The notes beneath the pieces were generated by a model. The model was given only the letters and a program-made list of their open reading frames with translations, was not told where the DNA came from and made no database searches. A stretch of 32,428 nucleotides of DNA, taken from contig CACKZV010000011.1 in NCBI GenBank assembly GCA_902604795.1, positions 1-32,428 of the forward strand, given 5' to 3'. Numbering within the stretch: position 1 is the first letter of the stretch; the number at the start of each line of letters is the position of its first letter. Position numbers and translations under genes: made by a program. This stretch comes from an uncultured Pelagibacteraceae bacterium. Lineage in GTDB: Bacteria > Pseudomonadota > Alphaproteobacteria > Pelagibacterales > Pelagibacteraceae. Shown piece after piece: positions 7,909 through 16,995 of this stretch.

Positions 7909-9350
7909 TAACCGACACTACCTTCTAAGCTGATACCAACTAGTTTTTGAGCCTCTACGGCAAATTCCATTGGTAATTGTTGTAATACCTCTTTACAAAA
8001 TCCATTAACAATTAACCCTACTGCCTCTTCAGCACTCAAACCTCTCTGCTGACAGTAATGTAGCTGCTCTTCACTAATCTTTGATGTTGTTGCTTCATGA
8101 GCAATATTTGATTCTGAATTTTTGTTTTTGATATATGGAACTGTATGCGCCCCACATTTGTTACCCATTAGTAAAGAGTCACATTGAGTATAATTATTGG
8201 AATTTGTGGCTTTTGAGGAAATATCAACTAAGCCCCGATAAGTCATATCTGAGAAACCAGCACTAATACCTTTTGATATTATTTTACTTTTAGTATTTTT
8301 TCCCAAATGTATCATTTTAGTTCCAGTATCTGCTTTTTGATGATTGTTTGTAATTGCTATTGAGTAAAACTCACCAACAGAATTATCACCTTTTAAAATA
8401 CAGCTTGGATATTTCCAAGTAATGGCAGACCCAGTTTCAACTTGAGTCCAAGAAATTTTTGAATTCTTTCCTTTACATAAACCACGTTTCGTAACAAAGT
8501 TATATATTCCGCCTTTTCCATTTTTATCACCAGGGTACCAATTCTGAACTGTGGAGTATTTTATTTCCGCGTCATCTAAGGCTACTAATTCAACATTTGC
8601 AGCATGTAACTGATTTTCATCACGCATAGGAGCAGTACAACCTTCTAAATAGCTTACATAACTTCCCTTATCAGCAACAATTAATGTTCTTTCAAATTGT
8701 CCTGTGTTAGAGGCATTAATTCTAAAATAAGTCGAAAGCTCCATTGGACATCGCACACCTTCAGGTATATATGCAAATGATCCATCAGTAAAAACTGCAG
8801 AGTTTAGAGTCGCAAAGAAATGGTCGGTGACTGGAATAACTGAACCTAAATATTTTTTTACTAATTCTGGATAATTTTGTATTGCTTCTGATATTGGACA
8901 AAAAATAATCCCTTGTTTTGTAAGCTCTTCTCTAAATGTCGTTGCAACAGAGACTGAATCGAATACCGCATCAACTGCTATACCATTAAGTCTTTTTTGC
9001 TCTTGAAGTGGAATACCTAATTTTTTATAAGTTTCCAAAAGTTTAGGGTCTAAATCATCTAAATTTTTTGGTTTATCCTTCATACTTTTAGGTGCTGAAT
9101 AATAATATAAGTCTTGATAATCTATTTTTGGATACTTTGGTTTTTGCCAATCTGGTTCTTTAAGCTGCTTAAATCTTTCATATGCTTTTAATCTGAAATC
9201 AAGCATCCATTGAGGTTCTTTTTTAATTTTAGATATAAATCTTATTACATCTTCATTTAAACCTTTTGGAGATCTTGTATTTTCAATATCAGTGGTAAAA
9301 CCGTATTTGTAATCTTTTAAATTATCAATTTCTTTCTGTCTATTATCCAT
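7908..9350 (-). CDS. sufB: SufB, cluster-assembling scaffold subunit
   Basis: A 480-aa SufB, usual length for the family. The conserved core is visible: [21 protein letters not shown], the [13 protein letters not shown] block, [20 protein letters not shown], and the C-terminal [20 protein letters not shown] region that carries the cluster-ligand cysteine. It builds the Fe-S cluster at the SufB-SufD interface. It is the first structural gene of the operon and its start lies 8 bp inside the end of the Rrf2 regulator gene, so it is translated in coupling with its own presumed repressor. Confidence 0.97.
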   Translation of the reverse strand: MDNRQKEIDNLKDYKYGFTTDIENTRSPKGLNEDVIRFISKIKKEPQWMLDFRLKAYERFKQLKEPDWQKPKYPKIDYQDLYYYSAPKSMKDKPKNLDDLDPKLLETYKKLGIPLQEQKRLNGIAVDAVFDSVSVATTFREELTKQGIIFCPISEAIQNYPELVKKYLGSVIPVTDHFFATLNSAVFTDGSFAYIPEGVRCPMELSTYFRINASNTGQFERTLIVADKGSYVSYLEGCTAPMRDENQLHAANVELVALDDAEIKYSTVQNWYPGDKNGKGGIYNFVTKRGLCKGKNSKISWTQVETGSAITWKYPSCILKGDNSVGEFYSIAITNNHQKADTGTKMIHLGKNTKSKIISKGISAGFSDMTYRGLVDISSKATNSNNYTQCDSLLMGNKCGAHTVPYIKNKNSESNIAHEATTSKISEEQLHYCQQRGLSAEEAVGLIVNGFCKEVLQQLPMEFAVEAQKLVGISLEGSVG

Positions 9351-9765
9351 TTAAAGTTCTCTTATTTATTAAATCACTTAATGTTTTTTGCTGGAAAAAA
9401 TTATTTATATAATCCTCAAGCTCATCCCATAAATCATGCGTAATACATTTTGAAGACTTGCCGTTGCATCCACTCTCGGAATGTTTTTCACACCCAACTG
9501 TTTTTACTTTTTCATCAACCGCAATAAATACATCTGAAATTTTTATCTCTGAGGCTTGTTTTGATAAAATGTAGCCGCCTCTATTGCCTCTTACACTTGA
9601 AACAATTTGATACTTTTTTAATTTTGAAAAAAGTTGTTCTAAGTAAACAAGCGATATACCTTGTCTTAAAGATATATCTCTTAAAGATACTGGCTCTTTT
9701 AAATTAAATTGAGCTAAATCCGCTAGAGCCATTACAGCGTATCTACCCTTACTTGATAATTTCAT
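9343..9765 (-). CDS. Rrf2-family Fe-S-sensing transcriptional regulator (IscR/SufR-like)
   Basis: A 140-aa winged-helix Rrf2 protein. Residues 1-70 form the DNA-binding domain ([17 protein letters not shown] start, then [12 protein letters not shown] recognition region and VRGNRGGY wing). Three cysteines and a histidine (Cys92, Cys100, Cys107, His110) sit where IscR ligates its [2Fe-2S] cluster, with spacing slightly longer than in E. coli IscR. As first gene of the suf operon it most likely represses the operon when clusters are abundant and is autoregulated through the palindrome at 9799-9811. The ATG is preceded by a short GCGGA and a clear promoter. It could equally be called IscR; the target set is not visible. 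Confidence 0.93.
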   Translation of the reverse strand: MKLSSKGRYAVMALADLAQFNLKEPVSLRDISLRQGISLVYLEQLFSKLKKYQIVSSVRGNRGGYILSKQASEIKISDVFIAVDEKVKTVGCEKHSESGCNGKSSKCITHDLWDELEDYINNFFQQKTLSDLINKRTLNG

Positions 9766-9785
9766 ATTTTCCGCAATTCGCAGGA

Positions 9786-9813
9786 TTTATATATACCCGA
9801 CTATTTTAGTCAA
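9786..9813 (-). promoter_or_regulatory. suf operon promoter with embedded palindromic operator
   Basis: On the minus strand, TTGACT (9813-9808) and TATAAA (9791-9786) are separated by 16 bp, a good sigma-70-type promoter about 20 bp from the regulator's ATG. The palindrome GACTAAAATAGTC (9811-9799, 5-bp arms around AAA) overlaps the -35 element and fills most of the spacer, an ideal position for repression by the adjacent Rrf2 regulator. The regulator-site pairing is inferred. Confidence 0.6.
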
Positions 9814-9896
9814 GATTAATTAACGTTTTAAAAACTTGCATTTTGTCACTCAATTTTGATAGAAAAAACCTAATTTTTTTTTGAGATTAATAATCA

Positions 9897-10562
9897 ATGG
9901 CATCAATAGATAATAAAATCATAGAAATATTTATTCCAGGACCAGCTGGAAGATTAGAAGCTAAATATTTTAAAAGTAAAAAAAATACCTCACCAATTGC
10001 GTTAGTTTTACATCCGCATCCGCAATATGGTGGAACAATGAATAACAAAATTGTTGTGGATATATTTCAAACATTTGTCGATAATGATTTTTCAGTTTGT
10101 AGAGTAAATTTTAGAGGAGTGGGTAAAAGTGATGGAGAGTTTGACAATGGACAAGGTGAACTTGCTGATGCAGCAGCTGCATTAGATTGGTTAGAAAGAG
10201 AGAATTTTGATAACTCTCAATGTTGGATATCAGGCTTTTCATTTGGATCTTTAATTGCAATGCAATTATTAATGAGAAGACCAGAGATAAACAGATTTAT
10301 TGTGGTGTCCCCACAACCAAATGTTTATGATTTTTCCTTTTTATCCCCATGTCCTACATCTGGAGCGATGATTTATGGAAAGAAAGATGAATTAGTTCCA
10401 ATAGAACATATAAATGATTTAAATAAAAGACTTAGTGAACAAAAGGGTATAAAAGTACAATTTGAGCCAATACAAGATGCAAATCATTTTTTTTCTAAAA
10501 ATGATACAGCCTTAATAAAATCTTTAAATAAATATATAAAGAAAGAAACTACTTTGTATTGA
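9897..10562 (+). CDS. Alpha/beta hydrolase (COG2945-type)
   Basis: A 221-aa cytoplasmic alpha/beta hydrolase with no signal peptide. It has the LHPHPQYGGTMNNK oxyanion-region block (38-51), NFRGVGKSDG (71-80), the nucleophile elbow G-F-S-F-G with Ser115, a candidate acid Asp164 in YGKKDELVP, and His197 in DANHFF. This set matches the small 'predicted alpha/beta superfamily hydrolase' group common in alphaproteobacteria, whose natural substrates are not known. It is a single gene divergent from the suf operon, across a 131-bp gap, and ends directly against the convergent anmK stop. There is no clear Shine-Dalgarno sequence in front of its ATG. Confidence 0.9.
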   Translation: MASIDNKIIEIFIPGPAGRLEAKYFKSKKNTSPIALVLHPHPQYGGTMNNKIVVDIFQTFVDNDFSVCRVNFRGVGKSDGEFDNGQGELADAAAALDWLERENFDNSQCWISGFSFGSLIAMQLLMRRPEINRFIVVSPQPNVYDFSFLSPCPTSGAMIYGKKDELVPIEHINDLNKRLSEQKGIKVQFEPIQDANHFFSKNDTALIKSLNKYIKKETTLY

Positions 10563-11657
10563 TTAACAATTTCTAATTATTGTTCCTCCAATGTTAGGCT
10601 CTTTACAATTAGTTGTAGATGGAAATGATATAGGTAATCCTTTTAATGATCTAATTGCAAGAAATGCAAATGCTTGTGCTTCTATATAATCACCATCAAT
10701 ATCTAAATCGTCAATAAAAGATATATTATTTTTAATTTTTTTTTTTAAAGAGTTTATTAAAAATTTATTTTTTCTTCCCCCTCCACAAACAAAAATATCA
10801 TTATTTCCTATTTTTTTCGATAGTAATTCAGATGTTAAATCAGTAATTGTAGATGCTCCATTTTCCAAAGATAGACCTTTGGAAAAGGTAATATCAAAAT
10901 CGTTTGTATCAAGAGACCTCTTAGAATTAATTTTACTGTAATAATAATTATCCAAATATTGATCAAAAATAAATTTATCTGTTTTTCCTTTTTTTGCTAA
11001 ATTTCCATTCTCATCATAAAATTTTTTTGAATTTTTCCTTATCCACATGTCAATTAGACAATTTCCAGGACCTATGTCTCTACTAGAAATTTTAAATTCA
11101 TCATCGATTTCAGTAATATTTGCAATTCCTCCAATGTTTAATATTGAAATTGGTATTTTTACTTTATTTTTATTAAATAAAGATTTGATTAGTGCTAGAT
11201 GGTAAATTGGAGATAAAGGTGCTCCCTCTCCTCCATTTTTTAAATCATTTTGCCTAAAATCATAGACGACCGTCTTATTGATTTTTTTTGACATATCAGG
11301 ACCAAGGCCAATTTGTTTAGAAATTTTTTCATCTGAATTATGATAAATAGTGTGACCATGAAAACCAATGAGGTCGTAATTAATTTCTTTATTAATTTTT
11401 ATGGCTATACCTATATGAAAATCAGTAATTTCTCTCTCTAATTCTTCAACATCAAGAGAATATTTTAACAAGTCTTGCATTTTTGAAACTCTTTCTCTCA
11501 ATTTGTAAATTTTTTTTGAGAGGCTAATTGGATAAGGATCAAATCTATTATATTTTATATTAATAATATCCTCACCATTAGAGTCTATAACTGAAGCATC
11601 TACACCATCACCAGATGTTCCGCTCATAAAGCCAAGTGCAGATAAAATTTTTGCCAT
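10563..11657 (-). CDS. anmK: Anhydro-N-acetylmuramic acid kinase
   Basis: A 364-aa ASKHA-fold sugar kinase. The N-terminal GFMSGTSGDGVDAS block (9-22) and the internal GFHGHTIYH, DFRQNDL, NIGGIANITEI, DIGPGNCLID and VCGGGRKN segments are AnmK signatures. It phosphorylates and opens 1,6-anhydro-MurNAc from peptidoglycan turnover to give MurNAc-6-phosphate, in the cytoplasm. Length matches the family. It is divergent from tyrS with only 47 bp between, a pairing seen in other alphaproteobacteria. Its presence implies cell-wall recycling even in a small genome. Confidence 0.95.
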   Translation of the reverse strand: MAKILSALGFMSGTSGDGVDASVIDSNGEDIINIKYNRFDPYPISLSKKIYKLRERVSKMQDLLKYSLDVEELEREITDFHIGIAIKINKEINYDLIGFHGHTIYHNSDEKISKQIGLGPDMSKKINKTVVYDFRQNDLKNGGEGAPLSPIYHLALIKSLFNKNKVKIPISILNIGGIANITEIDDEFKISSRDIGPGNCLIDMWIRKNSKKFYDENGNLAKKGKTDKFIFDQYLDNYYYSKINSKRSLDTNDFDITFSKGLSLENGASTITDLTSELLSKKIGNNDIFVCGGGRKNKFLINSLKKKIKNNISFIDDLDIDGDYIEAQAFAFLAIRSLKGLPISFPSTTNCKEPNIGGTIIRNC

Positions 11658-11689
11658 TCTTATTTTTTTTTACTGAAATATGTATATTG

Positions 11690-11695
11690 TATAAT
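11690..11695 (+). promoter_or_regulatory. Candidate -10 box of tyrS
   Basis: A perfect TATAAT lies 9 bases before the tyrS ATG (11705). A weak TTTACT at 11669-11674 with a 15-bp spacer could serve as -35. Transcription would start within a few bases of the ATG, giving a leaderless or nearly leaderless mRNA. No Shine-Dalgarno sequence is present. Confidence 0.45.
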
Positions 11696-11704
11696 TAAAG
11701 CCTT

Positions 11705-12928
11705 ATGAATAATTTTTTAAAAGAATTTAAAGACAGAGGGTACTTTTATCAATGTACTAATGAATTAGAACTAACAGCCTCATTAAATAAAGAGAGCATT
11801 AATGCATATATTGGATTTGATAGCACAGCTCCCAGCCTTCATGTTGGTAGTTTGTTACAAATAATGTGTCTTAGACTTTTGCAAAAACATGGTCATAGAC
11901 CAATTGTACTATTGGGTGGAGGTACAACCAGAATTGGAGATCCATCTGGAAAAGAAGAAACTAGAAAAATTCTTTCTGATAAACAAATTGAGAATAATAT
12001 CAATAACATAAAAAAAATTTTTAAAATTTTTCTTAAAACTAACAATGAGAAATTAAAGCCTATTTTCGTTAATAATTATAAATGGTTAAGTAAACTTAAT
12101 TATATAAATTTTTTAAGAGATATTGGTAAACATTTTACGATTAATAAAATGTTAACATTTGATAGTGTAAAATTGAGATTGGAGAGAGAACAATCATTAA
12201 GTTATATGGAATTTAATTATATGATTTTACAAGCATATGATTTCTATGAACTTAATAAATCAAATAAATGTAAATTACAAATTGGCGGATCAGACCAGTG
12301 GGGTAATATAGTTAATGGTGTTGAACTTATAAAAAGAGAAACTGGAAATCATGTATTTGGTTTGACCACTCCATTAATAACTTTAGCATCAGGCGCTAAA
12401 ATGGGAAAAACTGAAAAAGGTGCAATATGGCTTAACAAAGATTTGTTATCTCCATATGATTATTGGCAATTCTGGCGAAATACAGATGATAGAGATGTAT
12501 TAAAATTTTTAAAAATGTTTACTGACTTATCTTTAGAAGAAATAAATCATGAAAAAGACAAAAACATAAATGAATTAAAAATTTTACTGGCAAATAAAAC
12601 AACAGAAATGTTGCATGGAAAAAAAGAGGCTGATAAATCTGATATACTTGCAAAAAATATTTTTAAAGAAAATTCCTCAGGTGAAAGTCTACCTGGGATT
12701 AAAGTAAATAAGAATATATTATCAAAAAATATAGTTGAAGTGATATCTTATGTGAGTAAAGATATATCAAAATCAGAGATAAGAAGATTAATTAAATCAA
12801 ACGCTGTAAAAATAGATAATCAAAGTATAACAGACGAAAAATATATTATTAACCAAAGTTTATTCTTAGAAAAGGGTTTTATAAAATTATCAATAGGTAA
12901 GAAAAAACATTTTAAAATTACAAATTAA
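11705..12928 (+). CDS. tyrS: Tyrosyl-tRNA synthetase
   Basis: A 407-aa class I aminoacyl-tRNA synthetase charging tRNA(Tyr). The HIGH-like motif is HVGS (46-49) after GFDSTAPS, the tyrosine pocket includes GGSDQWGN (194-201), and the KMSKS-like loop is KMGKT (232-236). A C-terminal S4 RNA-binding domain covers about 335-405. The complete domain set and length agree with bacterial TyrS. The gene stands alone, with a TATAAT just before its ATG, and its stop overlaps that of the convergent AsmA-like gene by 4 bp. Confidence 0.97.
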   Translation: MNNFLKEFKDRGYFYQCTNELELTASLNKESINAYIGFDSTAPSLHVGSLLQIMCLRLLQKHGHRPIVLLGGGTTRIGDPSGKEETRKILSDKQIENNINNIKKIFKIFLKTNNEKLKPIFVNNYKWLSKLNYINFLRDIGKHFTINKMLTFDSVKLRLEREQSLSYMEFNYMILQAYDFYELNKSNKCKLQIGGSDQWGNIVNGVELIKRETGNHVFGLTTPLITLASGAKMGKTEKGAIWLNKDLLSPYDYWQFWRNTDDRDVLKFLKMFTDLSLEEINHEKDKNINELKILLANKTTEMLHGKKEADKSDILAKNIFKENSSGESLPGIKVNKNILSKNIVEVISYVSKDISKSEIRRLIKSNAVKIDNQSITDEKYIINQSLFLEKGFIKLSIGKKKHFKITN

Positions 12929-13350
12929 CTCCCTTTAATTTTTTCTAAGGTTCTTGTAATAAATCTTGGAGTTAATGTTTTTATTGGATTAACTGAGCTT
13001 TTTAAGTTGTTTGGTGGCCCCTTAATCTTAAAGCTTACTCCAAATACACCTTCACCACTTTTTCTTCCTACTAAGATATCACCAAGTAATGGAATTTTAG
13101 CTATTGTTTTATTTATTGTTGTTGCTGGAACTAATGTTCCTCTTAAGCTTGCTACCCTATCTTTCTCGATATAACCCTCCATCATTATTGAAATAGCTGG
13201 TCCAATTGCATACATCTCCTCTATTTCTATAAGATTATTTTTTGTCATAAAATCCATTTCAAGTTCATCAAATCTTATTCCTTCGCCAGTCAAAAGATCA
13301 GCAATTCCCTGCAAAGACGCAAGAGTAAGAATTTTTGCTAAAACTGGCAC
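12925..13350 (-). CDS. C-terminal fragment of an AsmA/YhdP-like envelope protein, cut off by a frameshift
   Basis: The frame from the first conventional start (GTG) gives 141 aa, but the same frame is open up to 13515 and encodes sensible protein throughout, so this is best read as the displaced end of the gene at 13508-15904. It has the C-terminal AsmA-like pattern of DUF3971/YhdP proteins: alternating short beta strands, LLTGEGIRFDELEMDF, the AIGPAISIMMEGYI segment, IPLLGDILVGRKSGEGVFGVSFKIKG, and a final NPIKTLTPRFITRTLEKI. In the family this end lies near the outer-membrane side of a periplasm-spanning lipid-transfer bridge. An independent small protein starting at the GTG is possible but less likely. 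The stop overlaps the convergent tyrS stop. Confidence 0.72.
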   Translation of the reverse strand: MPVLAKILTLASLQGIADLLTGEGIRFDELEMDFMTKNNLIEIEEMYAIGPAISIMMEGYIEKDRVASLRGTLVPATTINKTIAKIPLLGDILVGRKSGEGVFGVSFKIKGPPNNLKSSVNPIKTLTPRFITRTLEKIKGS

Positions 13351-13515
13351 TTCTTTAACTTTAAAATTAGTAATTTTAAGGTTTGATCTTGAGATATTAT
13401 CAATTTTGATTGAGTTTAATTTTAATTCACCTTCCTCAAAACCTTTTATAAATTTGTAATTATTTATAAATGGGCTTGGTTTTTCAATTAAAATATTTGT
13501 GATTTTTTCATTTTT
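13351..13515 (-). other. Open coding frame linking the two halves of the AsmA-like gene
   Basis: This 165-bp stretch has no ATG, GTG or TTG start of its own but is open in the frame of the C-terminal fragment. It encodes 55 residues with the same beta-strand-like composition (for example SPFINNYKF and LKITNFKVKEV). Removing one A from the run at 13511-13516 joins it to the upstream 798-aa frame without a stop. Confidence 0.7.
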
Positions 13516-15904
13516 TCATTGTTGTTCTAAGAGAGTAAGAGAATTTATTTTCATTTTCTAAAGCAGCGTTAATTTTTGCTAAAAATAATTTATTATTTTT
13601 AATGTCTAATTCGCCTTCAAAATTTTTGAGATATTCATTTTTTTCAAGATATATTTTATCTAAATTAAGTATCAATGACGTATTAATATTATCAAATAAA
13701 CTTGAAAGTTTATTTTTATTTTTTCTTTTTAGTAATCTTTCAATTATTTTTTCCCCATCTATATGATTTCCAGCTAAATTATATTTATTTGAATTTCTAA
13801 TGATGCTAAAATTATTTTTTATATCATTATCGTTTATAAAATTTACATCAACATTATCCACACTTAATATTTTTAAATCATCAGACAATAAAAGATTTTT
13901 AAATGATATATTATTTTTTGTTTCTGTCAGATCTATTTTTTCTAGCATTAAACCGTTCTTAAAATTATTTGCTAAAATTTCTAATTTTGCAGGAATATTT
14001 ATATTCTTCAAATATTGTATTTCATCAATTTTTAAAATACTATTATCTAAGTCTAGTAATGAATAAAATTCAAAATTATTTTTATTACCCTTAAAATTAA
14101 TAAATAAATTATCTTCTTTATTATTTAATAAATATTTACCATCTAATTGGAAATTAATTAAATCATTAGAGTAATCAAATATGATTTTCGGTTTTTTTAC
14201 GGTAAATTTATTTTCATAATTTGTTAAATATTTTTTAAGGATATTTGATTTATAATTAATATTTAAATTATCAAAATTTATATTTGATTTTATAGCAAGT
14301 TTTTTTACGTCAAGTTTGTCATTGATTGATGCATTTATTATAAAATCTGAGTTTAAATTTATTATTTGATCTTCAATCAAAGTATATTGATTTAGGAAAT
14401 CAAAATATTTTTTAAATTCTTTGATGTTTATTAAATTATTATCTGAATGAACAAATATTTCTAAATCTGAAATTTCAGAACCATTATTATTTAATTTAAA
14501 ATTAATAATATTTCTTTCAGACTCATTATTTGAATTTTTATCAAAAAATGAGTAATTGCTTTTTAAGTCTACTTTTAATAATTTCTGTCCTAAAGTTAGG
14601 CTACTTTTAACATTTTTTAAATATAAAATTTCTTGGATTTTTTTATTAATTACTAATTTATCTAAATTAATTTCAGAGTTTAAAAAGTAATTTTCTATTT
14701 TGTTATTATTGATTTCAAATTTAAAATTATTATCAGTCTGAAGATTTATTTTTTGATCTGATAGGATTTCAGCATCTATATTGAGAAGATTTAAAAAAAC
14801 TTTAGGATCTATAAGTGTTTTGCCATTGCTTATAGTTCCATTTATTTCAATTTTTTTATTTTTTTTAGTATTTAAGAATAATTTTAGATTATTTTTTTTA
14901 TAATTATTATTTAATTTTAAGCCATCAAAAAAAACAAAATTTGATACTAGTTCTGCTCTTAATTGTTCTTTTTCAAACTTTGAATTAATTGTTCCTTTTT
15001 TTAAAAAAATTACTTCCTGGTATTTATTATTAAAATAAATTTCATCAAAATCTATAATTGAATCAATTTTAAAATTTTTTATTTTTTTATCTTTATTGTA
15101 TTTAAATGAGAAAGAATTTTTACTAGTAAATAAAATATTTTTATTAGACAAATAATTTTGTTTTATATTTAAAAATTTTAATATTAAATTTGGATTTATA
15201 GCTGCTTTGGTATTTTCAATATCTCCATTAATATAAAATGTGTCTGATTTTTCTTGTTTCACTTGCAAGCTTTGAGATACAAAACCTATCTCCTCATAAA
15301 TAAATTTTAAATTTGTAATTTTGGTTATATTATCCTGTGTTTGAAAGTTAAAATTTATATCATCAAGATTTTCATAACCTGGTATATTTAATTTTGCATT
15401 ATTTACTGAACCTGAAATGATGTAAGATTTAATATCCTGGCTTAAATCGTCAAACTTAGCATCTAATTCAAAATTTAATAACCCTTTATTAATCTGACTA
15501 TAAAATACATACCTGACTAAATTAAAATCAATCACATTTAAAAAAGAAGTAACGTCTTTTATAAAATTGTTTGAGGATTTGATTTTAATATCTTTAATTG
15601 AGTTTTCTTTTTTTAAAAATTTAATTAAATTTAAATTAATATCAATTTTTGAAATTTTAATCGGTATATTTTCAGCAATTAAACTTGCTGTATTTGTATT
15701 TATATTTATTGCTAATTCACTTAGATTTAATTTTATAAAAACTTTGTCAATTTCAAGAATTAATTTTGGGTTATACTCTTTTAGTTTATTATTAATAAAA
15801 TTATTAAATTTTTCTGTTTTTATTCCATAAATACTTAAATATGTTAAACATGTGAAAAGTAAAATTAATATTGATGTACTAATAAAAAATATTTTTCTAC
15901 GCAT
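13508..15904 (-). CDS. AsmA/YhdP-like (DUF3971-type) envelope protein, N-terminal part of a frameshifted gene
   Basis: 798 aa beginning with an inner-membrane anchor (basic MRRK, then about 20 hydrophobic residues). The rest is Asn/Lys/Ile-rich and made of repeated short beta strands, with recurring units such as NLDKLVINKKIQEILYL and EIYFNNKYQEVIFL, as in AsmA-clan proteins. Such proteins bridge inner and outer membranes and are implicated in phospholipid transport. The frame ends early at TGA 13508-13510, immediately after two ATGAAAAA units, while the C-terminal module continues in another frame down to 12925. The intact protein would be about 990 aa. The start overlaps the prfB stop region by 8 bp. 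Frameshift by sequencing error, real mutation and slippage cannot be told apart here. Confidence 0.82.
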   Translation of the reverse strand: MRRKIFFISTSILILLFTCLTYLSIYGIKTEKFNNFINNKLKEYNPKLILEIDKVFIKLNLSELAININTNTASLIAENIPIKISKIDINLNLIKFLKKENSIKDIKIKSSNNFIKDVTSFLNVIDFNLVRYVFYSQINKGLLNFELDAKFDDLSQDIKSYIISGSVNNAKLNIPGYENLDDINFNFQTQDNITKITNLKFIYEEIGFVSQSLQVKQEKSDTFYINGDIENTKAAINPNLILKFLNIKQNYLSNKNILFTSKNSFSFKYNKDKKIKNFKIDSIIDFDEIYFNNKYQEVIFLKKGTINSKFEKEQLRAELVSNFVFFDGLKLNNNYKKNNLKLFLNTKKNKKIEINGTISNGKTLIDPKVFLNLLNIDAEILSDQKINLQTDNNFKFEINNNKIENYFLNSEINLDKLVINKKIQEILYLKNVKSSLTLGQKLLKVDLKSNYSFFDKNSNNESERNIINFKLNNNGSEISDLEIFVHSDNNLINIKEFKKYFDFLNQYTLIEDQIINLNSDFIINASINDKLDVKKLAIKSNINFDNLNINYKSNILKKYLTNYENKFTVKKPKIIFDYSNDLINFQLDGKYLLNNKEDNLFINFKGNKNNFEFYSLLDLDNSILKIDEIQYLKNINIPAKLEILANNFKNGLMLEKIDLTETKNNISFKNLLLSDDLKILSVDNVDVNFINDNDIKNNFSIIRNSNKYNLAGNHIDGEKIIERLLKRKNKNKLSSLFDNINTSLILNLDKIYLEKNEYLKNFEGELDIKNNKLFLAKINAALENENKFSYSLRTTMKK

Positions 15905-16995
15905 TTAATTTATATAAAGAGTTTTCTAAAAATTCATCAATTTCCCCATCTAATACTTTATCTGGATTTGAATTTTCATAGTTTGTTCTGTTATCTTTAA
16001 CCATTCTGTATGGGTGCAAAACATATGATCTTATTTGATGTCCCCAGCCTATTTCTGACTTTGAACTTTCAATATCATCACTTTCTTTTTTTCTTTTTTG
16101 TATTTCATGTTCATAAAGCCTTGCTTTAAGCATATTCATACAAGTTTCTTTATTTTTGTGTTGTGATCTCTCATTTTGACATTGGACAACAATTTTACTT
16201 GGCAAATGTGTAATTCTTACGGCGCTATCTGTTGTATTAACATGTTGTCCACCTGCTCCACTTGATCTATATGTGTCAATTCTTAAATCTTTTTCAAATA
16301 CCTCAATATCTATATCTTCATTAATAACCGGGTATACCCATACACTTGCAAAACTTGTATGTCTTCTAGCACCAGAGTCGAACGGTGAAATTCTAACCAA
16401 ACGATGTATTCCTGACTCGGATTTTAAAAAACCATAAATATATTCCCCAGATATTTTTATAACAGAAGATTTTATACCGGCTTCATCACCTTTATGTTCA
16501 CTAATTAATTCAACATTGTTACCTCGATCAGAAGCCCACTTCATATACATTCTTCTAAGCATTTTAGCCCAGTCTTGACTTTCTGTGCCACCTGCGCCTG
16601 CATGAAATTCTAAATAACTATCTAATTTATCGTTTTCATTTGAAAGGAAACATTTGATTTCTAACTTTTTAAAATTTTTTTTTAAATTAATGAATTTTTC
16701 TAAGATTTCGTGAATTAATTGTTTATCGTTTTCCCCTTTAGCTAGTTGAAAAATATCATATAGCTCACTTATCTCATTCTCTGATTGTTTGTGAGTGTCC
16801 AATAAATTATCGTAACCCTTTTTTTCCTTAAATACTTTTTCAGCTTTTGTGCGATCATCCCAAAATTTTGGATCTTCTATAAGAGTATTAAGCTGGTTCC
16901 TTTTTGATAAAATTTTTTGAGTTTCAAAGAAACTCCTTGATTCTTTGATTAATTTTAATTACTTCAGATTTAAATTTTTCAATTTCTTGTTCCAT
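15897..16995 (-). CDS. prfB: Peptide chain release factor 2, made by +1 programmed frameshifting
   Basis: RF2 recognises UGA and UAA and triggers peptide release. The gene is in two frames. A short frame of 23 codons runs from ATG (16995-16993) to an in-frame TGA (16926-16924), and the main frame continues from GAA at 16925, giving 365 aa in total, the E. coli RF2 length. The main frame shows the tripeptide anticodon SPF (in RISPFDSGARRH) and the catalytic GGQ (in SSGAGGQHVN). Treating a TTG at 16802 as the start would lose the N-terminal domain and is wrong. The ATG overlaps the PBP1A stop (TAATG), so the two are cotranscribed, as in many alphaproteobacteria. Confidence 0.97.
16924..16938 (-). 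promoter_or_regulatory. prfB programmed +1 frameshift site
   Basis: On the minus strand the order is AAGGAG (internal Shine-Dalgarno, 16938-16933), TTT spacer, CTT slippery codon, then TGA followed by A. Spacing is the same as in E. coli prfB (AGGGGG-TAT-CTT-TGA-C). Slow decoding of TGA when RF2 is scarce lets tRNA(Leu) slip from CTT to TTT, giving autoregulation. Confidence 0.95.

Noticed and set aside
15897..16802. RF2 as a 301-aa protein starting at TTG 16802
   Set aside because: The upstream sequence to 16995 encodes the missing N-terminal domain through a canonical +1 frameshift; the TTG is an internal leucine codon.
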